From Yersinia rochesterensis (GTDB lineage: Bacteria; Pseudomonadota; Gammaproteobacteria; Enterobacterales; Enterobacteriaceae): DNA of 64,000 bases. The position numbers and the translations under genes were made by a program. Shown here one piece after another: positions 20,701 through 29,522 of this stretch (positions within the stretch are counted from its first letter, which is position 1; every line of letters starts with the position of its first letter). The stretch lies in NCBI RefSeq assembly GCF_003600645.1, contig NZ_CP032482.1:4340001-4404000 (forward strand), written 5' to 3'. A model generated the notes under the pieces. The model ran no database searches and was not told where the DNA came from. It saw nothing but the letters and a program-made list of their open reading frames with translations.

Positions 20701-21420
20701 TCACTGAATAACACTCATGACACTCTTCTGTGCCGCCATCATCGCCGGGTACTTGGCGACCAAATTAGCCATCATCGCGTTGTATTGTGCCGCTTGTTGC
20801 GCAGTCTGGAACTGAACACCACCATTATTAAAGGTCACTTGAGTCCCCTGCTGTTGCAGGAAATCCCCAACCTGCGCCAGATCCTGCACAAAGGCAGAAA
20901 CAACTGGAACAGCCGGAATCAGCACATTAGTAGGTTGAGTCACAATATTATCAAAAGCTTTATTGAAAACGACTTTCAAATCATCTGGCTGCTTCAATGC
21001 GGCTACAGCGGCATCTGCCTGTGTTTTGGCGGTACGAATCTGCTGTACTAACAGATTCAACACACCCGCTGACTGCTGCAATGCATCACGCTTATTAAGA
21101 TAATCCTGCGCCATACGAATCTCATTGATTTGCGCAATCGCGGGGCTCAGGCTAGCATCCACAGATTTACTGAGTTGCTGAGAAAAAGTCACTAAAATCG
21201 CATAATCACTGACATAAGGGCCAAACTTCTGTTTTTGATCTTCACTCAGCGTTGGCAGTTTCATCCCACTGCGCATCACTGTATTTTGCAGATAATCAAT
21301 AAAAGCCTTACGTTGCTCTGGCTCTTTATCCCCGCAGGCGGTCAATTGGAACACCACCAGCAACGCCAGAAAAGGCGCTAACCAACGTGAATATCGGGTC
21401 GTATTCAGTGCAAAAGTCAT
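20701..21420 (-). CDS. yiaF: YiaF-type DUF3053 lipoprotein
   Basis: This predicted lipoprotein has 239 residues. A hydrophobic signal segment ends in a lipobox near LTACGDK, with the lipidated Cys at about residue 29. The mature part is helical and Gln/Ala-rich (TAQQAAQYNAMMANLVAKYP). It matches the E. coli YiaF family (DUF3053), whose function is unknown. It lies upstream of glyQS as in related genomes. Confidence 0.88.
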   Translation of the reverse strand: MTFALNTTRYSRWLAPFLALLVVFQLTACGDKEPEQRKAFIDYLQNTVMRSGMKLPTLSEDQKQKFGPYVSDYAILVTFSQQLSKSVDASLSPAIAQINEIRMAQDYLNKRDALQQSAGVLNLLVQQIRTAKTQADAAVAALKQPDDLKVVFNKAFDNIVTQPTNVLIPAVPVVSAFVQDLAQVGDFLQQQGTQVTFNNGGVQFQTAQQAAQYNAMMANLVAKYPAMMAAQKSVMSVIQ

Positions 21421-21544
21421 GTGAAGCTACTCCTGTAATAAGTACTTATTTTCACCAAATCCTATTCTTACCCAGTAAGAATAGCTAAGGGGAGCGCATA
21501 CCCTCTTGGTAAATACGCTCCCCTGTGACGAGCCGAGTACAGGA

Positions 21545-23614
21545 TTACTGCAACAGCGAAATATCAGCAACCTGTAAGAACAGCTCGCGTAATTTGCTCA
21601 ACAACGTCAGGCGGTTAACTCGCACAGCATCGTCTTCGGCCATCACCATCACACTATCAAAGAACTCATCGACGGTTTCCCGCAACGCTGCCAGTTCAAC
21701 CAGTGCTTCCTGGTATTGACCCGCAGCAAATACTGGCTCCAGCTTATCGCGCAATACCACCAAATGAGTGGCCAGTTTCAGCTCCGCCGGTTCTTTTAAC
21801 ACCGAAGCACGAACATGGTCATTCAGGGTATCAGTGGATTTTGCCAGAATATTTGACACACGCTTATTCGCGGCAGCCAATGCGGCGGCGGCATCCAGTG
21901 TGCGGAAATAGGTTACCGCTTTCACCCGAGCATCAAAATCAGCCGGTTTGGTTGGTCGACGAGCCAATACCGCCTGAATGGTATCGACGCTATGACCTTC
22001 ATCCTGATACCAGGCGCGGAAGCGGCCCAGCATGAACTCAATCACTTCGTCGACCACTTTGGTGTTGGTTAGCTTGCTACCATATAGGCTCACGGCCTCT
22101 TCGGTCAGCGTTTGCAGGTCCAGCGGCAAATTCTTCTCAACGATAATACGCAATACACCCAACGCCGCGCGGCGCAGAGCGAATGGGTCTTTATCGCCTT
22201 TCGGATGTTGACCGATACCGAAAATCCCCGCCAGCGTGTCCATTTTATCGGCAATAGCCAATGCACAAGCAACCGGATTTGACGGCAAATCATCGCCCGC
22301 AAAACGTGGCTGATATTGCTCATTCAGCGCAACCGCAACGTCTTCAGCTTCACCATCGTGACGGGCGTAATGCATCCCCATCACACCTTGGGTGTCAGTG
22401 AATTCGAACACCATATTGGTCATCAGGTCGCACTTGGACAGCAAACCGGCGCGCGTGGCATGGTTAACATCAGCACCAATTTGCGCTGCAACCCAACCGG
22501 CCAGCGCTTGAATACGATCCGTTTTATCGCGCAAGGTGCCCAATTGCTGTTGGAACAGCACGGTTTCCAGACGCGGTAGATTGTCTTCAAGGCGTTTTTT
22601 ACGGTCGGTATTAAAGAAGAACTCGGCATCTGCCAGGCGTGGGCGTACCACTTTCTCGTTACCCGAAATAATCTGCTGAGGATCTTTCGATTCAATGTTG
22701 GCAACAAAGATAAAGTTTGGCAGCAAATTACCGGCAGTGTCGTAAACCGGGAAATATTTCTGGTCACCCTTCATGGTGTAAACCAGTGCTTCCGCAGGAA
22801 CTGCCAGGAATTTCTCTTCAAACTTGGCAGTCAATACCACCGGCCATTCCACCAGTGACGCCACTTCTTCCAGCAGGCTTTCACTCAGATCAGCAATACC
22901 GCCAATCTTTTGTGCCGCCAATTCTGCATCACGCTTAATGATAGTTTTGCGCAATTCATAATCAGCAATGACTTTACCGCGCTCCAGCAAGACTTGCGGG
23001 TATTGGTCAGCATTATCGAGCGCAAACTCAGATTCACCCATAAAACGGTGACCACGAATAACGCGGTCTGAATCAATACCCAACACGGTGCCAGGAATCA
23101 CTTCAGAACCTAACAGCATGGTCACGGTATGAACCGGGCGAACGAATTGGGTTTCTTTATCACCCCAGCGCATCAATTTAGGAATTGGCAATTTACTCAG
23201 CGCGGTTGTCACCATCCCCGCCAGCAATAATTGTGCTGATTGCCCTTTTACATGGGCGCGATACAGCAGCCATTCGCCTTTATCAGTGACCAGACGCTCC
23301 GCCCTCTCCACAGTAATACCACAGCCACGCGCCCATCCTTCGGCCGCTTTGCTTGGTTTACCTTCAGCATCAAATGCTTGCGCAATTGCTGGGCCGCGTT
23401 TTTCAACTTCACGATCAGCCTGAGCAGCACTTAAATTAGCGACTTTTACCGCCAAACGGCGCGGCGCGGCATACCAAACAACTTCGCCGTGTGGCAAGTT
23501 GGCGCTATCGAGTTCAGCCGTAAAATTGGCAGCAAAAGATTCGGCCAGAGAACGAAGAGCCTTCGGCGGCAGCTCTTCCGTGCCGATTTCCACCAGGAAA
23601 GTCTGTTGAGTCAT
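21545..23614 (-). CDS. glyS: Glycine-tRNA ligase beta subunit
   Basis: This is the tRNA-binding subunit of the heterotetrameric glycyl-tRNA synthetase, 689 residues, full length. The family start [17 protein letters not shown] is present. The C-terminal anticodon-binding region follows [11 protein letters not shown]. It lies 9 bp downstream of glyQ on the same transcript. A GGGGAGCG/CGCTCCCC hairpin at 21489-21523 follows its stop. Confidence 0.98.
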   Translation of the reverse strand: MTQQTFLVEIGTEELPPKALRSLAESFAANFTAELDSANLPHGEVVWYAAPRRLAVKVANLSAAQADREVEKRGPAIAQAFDAEGKPSKAAEGWARGCGITVERAERLVTDKGEWLLYRAHVKGQSAQLLLAGMVTTALSKLPIPKLMRWGDKETQFVRPVHTVTMLLGSEVIPGTVLGIDSDRVIRGHRFMGESEFALDNADQYPQVLLERGKVIADYELRKTIIKRDAELAAQKIGGIADLSESLLEEVASLVEWPVVLTAKFEEKFLAVPAEALVYTMKGDQKYFPVYDTAGNLLPNFIFVANIESKDPQQIISGNEKVVRPRLADAEFFFNTDRKKRLEDNLPRLETVLFQQQLGTLRDKTDRIQALAGWVAAQIGADVNHATRAGLLSKCDLMTNMVFEFTDTQGVMGMHYARHDGEAEDVAVALNEQYQPRFAGDDLPSNPVACALAIADKMDTLAGIFGIGQHPKGDKDPFALRRAALGVLRIIVEKNLPLDLQTLTEEAVSLYGSKLTNTKVVDEVIEFMLGRFRAWYQDEGHSVDTIQAVLARRPTKPADFDARVKAVTYFRTLDAAAALAAANKRVSNILAKSTDTLNDHVRASVLKEPAELKLATHLVVLRDKLEPVFAAGQYQEALVELAALRETVDEFFDSVMVMAEDDAVRVNRLTLLSKLRELFLQVADISLLQ

Positions 23615-23623
23615 GACAGCCTC

Positions 23624-24538
23624 TTAGTTCTGATTCTTTTTGCACATAGGGAAGCCCAATGCCTCGCGAGAAGCATAATAAGCTTCGGCGACCGCTTTGG
23701 TCAGCGTACGAATGCGCAGAATATAACGCTGACGCTCAGTCACCGAGATGGCTTTACGGGCGTCGAGCAAGTTAAAGGTGTGGCCAGCTTTCAGAATGCG
23801 TTCATAGGCAGGCAGCGGCAGTGGGGTTTCCAGCGCCAGCAGTGACTGAGCTTCTTTCTCATACTGTTCAAAGCAGGAGAACAGGAAGTCCACATCGGCG
23901 TATTCAAAGTTATAGGTGGATTGCTCCACTTCATTCTGATGATAAATATCGCCGTAAGTGGTAGTCCCCAGCGGGCCGTCACACCAAATCAGGTCATAAA
24001 CGCTGTCAACGCCCTGAATGTACATGGCGAGACGTTCCAGACCATAAGTAATTTCGCCAGTAACCGGTTTACATTCCAAACCGCCCACTTGCTGGAAGTA
24101 AGTGAACTGAGTGACTTCCATGCCGTTCAGCCACACTTCCCAGCCCAGACCCCAAGCACCCAGAGTTGGGTTCTCCCAGTTATCTTCGACAAAGCGAATG
24201 TCGTGGATCAACGGGTCAAGGCCCAGCTCTTTCAATGAACCTAAATAGAGTTCCTGAATGTTGTCTGGTGAAGGTTTGATAATCACCTGGAACTGATAAT
24301 AGTGTTGCAGGCGGTTCGGGTTCTCACCGTAGCGACCATCGGTCGGGCGGCGTGAAGGTTGTACATAAGCGGCAGCGATTGGCTCTGGGCCAAGTGCACG
24401 CAGGCAGGTCATTGGGTGGGAGGTACCCGCGCCGACTTCCATGTCCAGTGGTTGAACAATGGTGCAGCCTTGGCGCGCCCAATAGTCCTGTAACGTCAGG
24501 ATCAGGCCCTGAAAGGTCTTGGTATCAAACTTTTGCAT
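23624..24538 (-). CDS. glyQ: Glycine-tRNA ligase alpha subunit
   Basis: This is the catalytic class II subunit of glycyl-tRNA synthetase, 304 residues. Conserved blocks are [29 protein letters not shown] and [11 protein letters not shown]. It is the first gene of glyQS. About 300 bp separate it from the next gene upstream. Confidence 0.98.
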   Translation of the reverse strand: MQKFDTKTFQGLILTLQDYWARQGCTIVQPLDMEVGAGTSHPMTCLRALGPEPIAAAYVQPSRRPTDGRYGENPNRLQHYYQFQVIIKPSPDNIQELYLGSLKELGLDPLIHDIRFVEDNWENPTLGAWGLGWEVWLNGMEVTQFTYFQQVGGLECKPVTGEITYGLERLAMYIQGVDSVYDLIWCDGPLGTTTYGDIYHQNEVEQSTYNFEYADVDFLFSCFEQYEKEAQSLLALETPLPLPAYERILKAGHTFNLLDARKAISVTERQRYILRIRTLTKAVAEAYYASREALGFPMCKKNQN

Positions 24539-24742
24539 GTTGGATTCGCACGCGATACAAGTGAATTAAAATGGAATGAGTCAGTATACCCGTTGACCGT
24601 AAGATATACAGCTTGAATCCGGCAAGATGCATGAATGAAAGTTAATTTGTTGATTAATTATCCGAATGAGAGAGGGAACCACGCGCCGTGGCTGACATAA
24701 CCCATAGCGGGGTATAAAGAAAAATAGTTCTTTGGTTATCGC

Positions 24743-24833
24743 ATATACGGTTGCTGACAACAACCTGCCCAGCAACCGTATATATGTAAGATTTTGAGAG
24801 GTTAACCCGCGCCGTCAACACTCAAAATTTTAC
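24743..24833 (-). repeat. Two tandem stem-loops downstream of the 97-residue secreted protein gene
   Basis: Perfect arms ATATACGGTTGCT (24743-24755) and AGCAACCGTATAT (24771-24783) form one hairpin. A second has GTAAGATTTTGAG against CTCAAAATTTTAC (24787-24833) with one mismatch. There is no clear T run. The rest of 24539-24846 holds nothing else I can support. Confidence 0.6.
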
Positions 24834-24846
24834 ACCTAACCTAGTC

Positions 24847-25140
24847 TTACACCGTTGGCGTTGTTGGCAAGGTTGGTGTTGATGGAAGGTGACTCATCGT
24901 TTGAGTCAGTGTTTTCATCATTGAGTCAATGACGCATTTCAGGTCCAGCATACTGCCAGCACTCAAACAACTTACAACCGGTGGAGTTGGCGGTACTATT
25001 GTATCTATGCCCGGCACTGTTGGTGTGGTCGGTAACACAGAGGTAATATCAGTGGCCATTACCTGCCCGGAACTTAATAACAGAGCAAAAGCAGCACCTG
25101 TCAGAAGAGATTTACTGGAGTGTTTTATATTCTTCATCAT
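24847..25140 (-). CDS. Small exported Pro/Thr-rich protein, unrecognised
   Basis: This is a 97-residue protein I do not recognise. A clear Sec signal peptide (KSLLTGAAFALLLSSGQVMA, cut near residue 29) is followed by two Pro/Thr stretches (LPTTPTVPGIDTIVPPTPPV and PSTPTLPTTPTV) that bracket a short helical part with two cysteines. A ribosome site AGGATC sits 8 bases before the first ATG. It lies in an AT-rich stretch between glyQ and tag, next to another small secreted protein gene on the same strand. A surface or secreted role is likely but unproven. Confidence 0.6.
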   Translation of the reverse strand: MMKNIKHSSKSLLTGAAFALLLSSGQVMATDITSVLPTTPTVPGIDTIVPPTPPVVSCLSAGSMLDLKCVIDSMMKTLTQTMSHLPSTPTLPTTPTV

Positions 25141-25405
25141 ATTAATGATCCTATAAAGTATTTAAAGAAATACCAAAAGCAGCGTTTTATGCTTGTGGCA
25201 ATACAATTATTGCCCAAAAAAGATAATATTCAAGAAAATAACTCAATAAAAACATATAGATGACTAATAGATATATAATTAGTGATTATCTTTAAAAATA
25301 TTGTTTACCTAATTAAAAGCATTTCCTCAGTGGAAAAAATTCAAATAATCAGATAACTAACGCAAATTATAGGTGGGTTTTCTCACCACACTTCCCCCCT
25401 ATTTT

Positions 25406-25681
25406 TCAGGGCAAAGGGCAGCCAAACCAACATTTCCATTGCACCGGCGGGGGCACAGTGAAAGAGGACATTGAGGAATAACTGCCTGTCGGATATAAAA
25501 CAGCATCGTTGAGGGGGCACTCGTCGGAGGTATCGTCATCACACTTGTCACTACAGGGGTGGCATAAAAGCAGCTCCTCACTCGACAGATGTGACATTGC
25601 CGTAGGAACAACCGCAAGAAATAATCCCAGACAGAATGAAGCTGCCAAGAATGACTTCAGAGTCTTTTGCTTAATTTGCAT
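25406..25681 (-). CDS. Small exported cysteine-rich protein, unrecognised
   Basis: This 91-residue protein has a signal peptide (LAASFCLGLFLAVVPTAMS, cut near residue 30) and a short mature part of about 60 residues. The mature part carries six cysteines in the patterns CxxCxxxC, EC and KCWFGC, with an acidic DDDTSDE segment. A good ribosome site GGAG lies 8 bases before ATG 25681. I do not recognise the family. It lies in the AT-rich region between glyQ and tag, 265 bp upstream of the Pro/Thr-rich gene on the same strand. Confidence 0.6.
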   Translation of the reverse strand: MQIKQKTLKSFLAASFCLGLFLAVVPTAMSHLSSEELLLCHPCSDKCDDDTSDECPLNDAVLYPTGSYSSMSSFTVPPPVQWKCWFGCPLP

Positions 25682-25867
25682 GTTATTAACTCCAATATAA
25701 TTTAAAATAACAAAAATAACAGATTATTATTCTGTACATGGTTAATTGTTAAACAATAACTGCCTGCGTCAAATTTATTATTCAATATAAAATTACGTTG
25801 GTTGCTTATCGTTATCTGAACCGCCATTATTCTTCACTCAGTCAGACAATAAACAGGAAGTCAGGTT

Positions 25868-26440
25868 ATGGATTTACAGCGCTGCGGTTGGGTCACCTCA
25901 GATCCCCTTTATCTTGCTTATCACGATACCGAATGGGGAATTCCGCGTACCGATAGCCAAGCATTATTCGAGATGCTTTGCCTCGAAGGTCAACAAGCCG
26001 GGCTTTCGTGGATAACCGTGCTGAAAAAACGCGAACACTATCGCAAATGCTTCCATAACTTTGATCCCGTGCGTGTGGCAAAAATGGGGCCAGAAGAGGT
26101 CGAGAAACTGGTGCTAGACAGCGGTATTATCCGCCACCGCGGTAAGATTCAGGCCATTATCACCAATGCTCAGGCCTACCTGGCAATGGAAGCCAACGGC
26201 GAAGATTTTTCGCGTTTTATCTGGAGTTTTGTCGACGGTGAGCCAAAAATTAACCATTGGTGGTGTTTGGCTGAATGCCCGGCAACAACACCAATCTCAG
26301 ATGCGATGTCAAAAGCACTCAAAAAACGAGGTTTTAAGTTTATCGGCTCCACCATTTGCTATGCCTTTATGCAGGCCAGTGGGCTGGTGAACGATCATCT
26401 GGCGAGCTGTTTTTGCCACCCGGATAACGTAGTAAAATGA
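25868..26440 (+). CDS. tag: DNA-3-methyladenine glycosylase I
   Basis: Tag removes 3-methyladenine from alkylated DNA. The product is 190 residues. Zinc ligands fit the family: Cys6 and His19 in the N-terminus, and the His and Cys of NDHLASCFCH at the C-terminus. FEMLCLEGQQAGLSW is a signature. The stop overlaps the next ATG by 4 bp, so tag and yiaC are cotranscribed as in E. coli. Confidence 0.97.
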   Translation: MDLQRCGWVTSDPLYLAYHDTEWGIPRTDSQALFEMLCLEGQQAGLSWITVLKKREHYRKCFHNFDPVRVAKMGPEEVEKLVLDSGIIRHRGKIQAIITNAQAYLAMEANGEDFSRFIWSFVDGEPKINHWWCLAECPATTPISDAMSKALKKRGFKFIGSTICYAFMQASGLVNDHLASCFCHPDNVVK

Positions 26441-26901
26441 TAAGAACTTACCAACCGGACGATCTTGATGCCGTCATGCAATTGTGGTTGAGCAGCACAA
26501 TTGCTGCGCATCCTTTTGTTACCGAACAATATTGGCACGAGAGCGCCTCGTTGGTGCGAGATACCTATCTTCCGGCGGCGCGGACTTGGGTGTATTTATC
26601 GCAAGAAGTACAATTGGAATCCACTGCCGGCGGAAACGCTATTGTCGGATTTATTAGTATCCTTGAAGAACAACTGGTAGGCGCATTATTTGTTGACCAA
26701 TTCTATTACGGTAAAGGGGTGGGAAAAATACTGATGGATGGCGTTCAGCAACACTATAAAGCGCTAACCCTGGAGGTTTATCAAAAAAATTACCGGGCTT
26801 ATCAATTTTATCGTAAGCAAGGTTTTATTGTCACCGCACGGGCCTACAATGCGGAAACTAAAAACGTTATTTTAACTATGCAATGGCAATGCCATCAGTA
26901 A
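26437..26901 (+). CDS. yiaC: GNAT family N-acetyltransferase YiaC
   Basis: This 154-residue single-domain acetyltransferase has its acetyl-CoA-binding region at YYGKGVGKILMDGVQ and the late LEVYQKNYRAYQFYRKQGF motif. It matches E. coli YiaC, reported as a protein lysine acetyltransferase. It overlaps tag. It is the last core gene before the AT-rich island. Confidence 0.9.
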   Translation: MIRTYQPDDLDAVMQLWLSSTIAAHPFVTEQYWHESASLVRDTYLPAARTWVYLSQEVQLESTAGGNAIVGFISILEEQLVGALFVDQFYYGKGVGKILMDGVQQHYKALTLEVYQKNYRAYQFYRKQGFIVTARAYNAETKNVILTMQWQCHQ

Positions 26902-27030
26902 ATAAACCATCGAATATTCCAGCATGGTTTAGTCTAATTAAATACTCATCATCTTCGCTTCACATATTTAATATAACATTCCCAATAAAAAAAATTCCAC
27001 CCCATAAAAGAACAAAAAATAAATAAAGAG

Positions 27031-27120
27031 ATGATTAAAGAGCTTATTCACTTTCTATTCTCTATAGTAGCCATTGGACTTGTCGTTTTAAAAAACATTA
27101 ATAATATAACACAAGAATGA
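27031..27120 (+). CDS. Possible 29-residue single-span membrane peptide
   Basis: A short frame, ATG 27031 to TGA 27120, encodes a 29-residue peptide with one hydrophobic span (IHFLFSIVAIGLVVL). It ends 12 bp before the first large exported protein gene. AAAGAG immediately upstream is only a weak ribosome site. It could be a leader peptide, a small membrane protein or chance; its placement makes it worth recording. The rest of 26902-27132 is AT-rich with no other gene seen. Confidence 0.3.
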   Translation: MIKELIHFLFSIVAIGLVVLKNINNITQE

Positions 27121-27132
27121 CACGGAGTTATT

Positions 27133-29163
27133 ATGCATAAAAAACATAATTTGTTATTTTCACTCTGTATATTGTTACCTCCACTAGTTTACTCTGGGTT
27201 GGATATATCTTTTGATTATGCCACTTCTCCAATGCAAAATAACACTGAGTGCCATCATGATTTAATTGATGAAAAAACCCATTTCTATCAAGAAGATAAT
27301 ATCAATTCAGATATCAAAGATAATAAAATAGAAATTATTACAGAAAATAATAATTCTTGGGTCTGTGAAATAAACTGCATAATATCAAGTAAAATGATTA
27401 TTCCTTTGAACGATCTATTTTCCATTGTTACTGATCAAGAACGTCAAAATAAAGTGGCGTTATTTAATTTTGAATTAAATCGTCATTCTACATTTAATAT
27501 AAACCTGGAAGATAACATCGACATTACTATTGATGAAGATGAGATGTATATTCTGGCCTCTGACATAAACAGTCAGCAAATTAATTATAAACTTCATCCA
27601 GACACCACGGCCATTGCATTTATTTTCGAGATTTCAAATGGAAGGTTAGCAATAAATTACCTGGAAAGTAATTCTGCTAAACAGGGCTATCTATCTCCCA
27701 CTCTTATTTTTAACGCCGAACGGACAAATAATCCCACTGTTTTCCCCGACTTGGCTATTTATAACAATCTCCTCAACGGCCCCTTAGTGATGAATCGCTA
27801 TCTGATGGCCACCATGAGTGATAACCACCGCACCAAACGGGGGGCGGTGGGAGTTATGGGCTGTCTGTTGTCCGGTCCTTTAGCCCTTTACAATGTGGTC
27901 GTACATGGGCGCTGTAATCAGGTGGAGTCGGCCTGGGCCAGTATTAAGTCATTTTTCGGCGGTAAAGATAAAGCGAAAATGCAGTTGGTTGCCGGTTCGG
28001 CTACAGCCTTAAAACCACACCCAGCGGCATCTGAAGAAGCAGAAAAACAATCTGAAATATTGGCATTAACCCATATTGACCTCCCTTCATTGTACCAACA
28101 GAGCTTAACCCTGCCCGCCGTGGCAGAAGCCTGCAACATTCCGCTGGAAAATTTAGTTAGCAGTCGTTTTCCGCGTCAGATAGATGGCCTCGCATGCGGT
28201 TCCTGGCTGTCCCGTTTGCTGGCTGATTTTACCTTATTGTTTGGGAATAGTTTACGTGACTGGTCGACGGAGCGCTTACGTCAGGTATTAGACAGCGCTA
28301 TTGATGCAGATAGCACTGGGTATGCCGGGATTGATATCGGAACAGAACAACGTCTGGTTCAGGGGGTGAGAAGAGGAGTAAGAGAACTTGGCCGGGTAGA
28401 GGCTATCAATCAAATCACTCGCTCATTTCATTATGCGGAGAGGGAACTTGCCCACTATTACTTACAGACTAATGGTGAAAATATCATGCCCTCGGCGGTC
28501 CAAAATCTCCCGTTAGGTCATTATGTACTATCTCTTGATGCCTATACTCCCATTACTGACCCCATCCCAGTGCGTATTCGTAGAAATGGCGAATGGGAAA
28601 CATCGGATTCATTGGCTTTTCAGATAGAAATCATCTCGGGAGAACATCAAGAAGAAGAGAGGGAGTTGCGCACCGCCTCCCTGGAAGTTATTAATGAATG
28701 GTTCGATAAATATTACTCTCTTAGCTATGGCACGATGTTAACGAAAGATAAAGAAACCCATAAAGAAGTCAGAGTCCCTGTAACCGCTGCTGATAGAATT
28801 ATCTACTCTGCACGTATTACGAGCAATTCATTGAAAATTCATTTGGAAGAAAACACACCAGGATATTTATTTGTCATTGTGAAAATTAATGGGGAAATCA
28901 TCCATATACTAGAAGCAGAGAAATATCAAATAAATAATGAACTTCAGGAAGGACATTATTATCTGGCAAACTTTCTCACCGTGCCAAAATATATCATAGA
29001 TGCAGATTCTGACGGCAGTATTCGAGGAGCCGGCACTGCCGCAGTTCATGGATTAGCTCGTTACCTTAAAAATAAAGGAGTTAAATTCATCCACTCCGAT
29101 GTATTTTCAGACCCCTCTGCCAGAGTGAAACAAAAGCTGGGTTTTGAACATGATGAACTTTAA
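27133..29163 (+). CDS. Putative exported toxin, paralogue 1: furin-type site, GNAT-like C-terminus, HDEL end
   Basis: This 676-residue protein is of no family I recognise. It starts with a signal peptide (residues 1-22) and GGAG precedes the ATG. A beta-rich part with a CEINC pair (Cys78, Cys82) follows. RTKR at 233-236 fits the furin site R-x-K-R and leads straight into a hydrophobic stretch of about 24 residues (237-260) flanked by Cys244 and Cys261. A central helical domain has Cys334, FPRQ (346-349) and Cys355. The C-terminus has RGAGTA at 631-636, fitting the acetyl-CoA motif R/Q-x-x-G-x-G/A of GNAT enzymes, then KQKLGF. The last four residues are HDEL, a eukaryotic ER-retrieval signal. 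Unlike its two paralogues it has no crystallin domain. A host-targeted toxin is inferred. Confidence 0.75.
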   Translation: MHKKHNLLFSLCILLPPLVYSGLDISFDYATSPMQNNTECHHDLIDEKTHFYQEDNINSDIKDNKIEIITENNNSWVCEINCIISSKMIIPLNDLFSIVTDQERQNKVALFNFELNRHSTFNINLEDNIDITIDEDEMYILASDINSQQINYKLHPDTTAIAFIFEISNGRLAINYLESNSAKQGYLSPTLIFNAERTNNPTVFPDLAIYNNLLNGPLVMNRYLMATMSDNHRTKRGAVGVMGCLLSGPLALYNVVVHGRCNQVESAWASIKSFFGGKDKAKMQLVAGSATALKPHPAASEEAEKQSEILALTHIDLPSLYQQSLTLPAVAEACNIPLENLVSSRFPRQIDGLACGSWLSRLLADFTLLFGNSLRDWSTERLRQVLDSAIDADSTGYAGIDIGTEQRLVQGVRRGVRELGRVEAINQITRSFHYAERELAHYYLQTNGENIMPSAVQNLPLGHYVLSLDAYTPITDPIPVRIRRNGEWETSDSLAFQIEIISGEHQEEERELRTASLEVINEWFDKYYSLSYGTMLTKDKETHKEVRVPVTAADRIIYSARITSNSLKIHLEENTPGYLFVIVKINGEIIHILEAEKYQINNELQEGHYYLANFLTVPKYIIDADSDGSIRGAGTAAVHGLARYLKNKGVKFIHSDVFSDPSARVKQKLGFEHDEL

Positions 29164-29192
29164 AAAACAGTAGACTTTATTAAGGATCTGGC

Positions 29193-29522
29193 ATGAAAAA
29201 ATTATTATTCTTACCGTTATTTATTGTAATAATTTCAGGGAGTGCTAAATCAAATGGAGTTTTACCTGATGAATCAAAAAACTATTCTTTTCCTTATGAA
29301 GAGAAAGTTCAAGAAATTGAAACCACCTGTTTCTACTCAGAAGATAACTATCAAGGTGAAGCTATTTGCCTGAATGGATCTAAAAAAATAGATCTCTATA
29401 ACGCTAAAGATAATTACTTCAATGATCAGATATCTTCAATTACAATTCCTAAAAATTTATCCACCACTATTTATAAAAACGATCATTATAACCCCCTCAT
29501 TACACGCTTATGGAAACTATAA
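29193..29522 (+). CDS. Signal peptide plus beta/gamma-crystallin domain, frame-interrupted (copy 2)
   Basis: The 109-residue frame has a signal peptide (KKLLFLPLFIVIISGSA) and then a beta/gamma-crystallin-like domain. The first Greek key is CFYSEDNYQG, the calcium-site motif is NDQISS and the second key starts TTIYKNDHYN. The domain is cut short: after HYN the frame leaves the family and stops. Shifting by -1 within the CCCCC tract at 29492-29496 gives PPHYTLMETING, which aligns with QPSYKLMESINL in copy 3 and runs directly into the large ORF. AAGGA precedes the ATG. It probably forms the N-terminus of the next protein. Confidence 0.7.
   Translation: MKKLLFLPLFIVIISGSAKSNGVLPDESKNYSFPYEEKVQEIETTCFYSEDNYQGEAICLNGSKKIDLYNAKDNYFNDQISSITIPKNLSTTIYKNDHYNPLITRLWKL
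29492..29496 (+). other. CCCCC tract where the copy-2 reading frame is broken
   Basis: A sixth C, or a -1 ribosomal shift here, would join the crystallin frame (29193-29522) to the large frame (29510-31354). The -1 frame is closed just upstream by TAA at 29489, so the change must happen in these few bases. It may be an indel, a phase-variable tract or a sequencing error. Confidence 0.6.
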
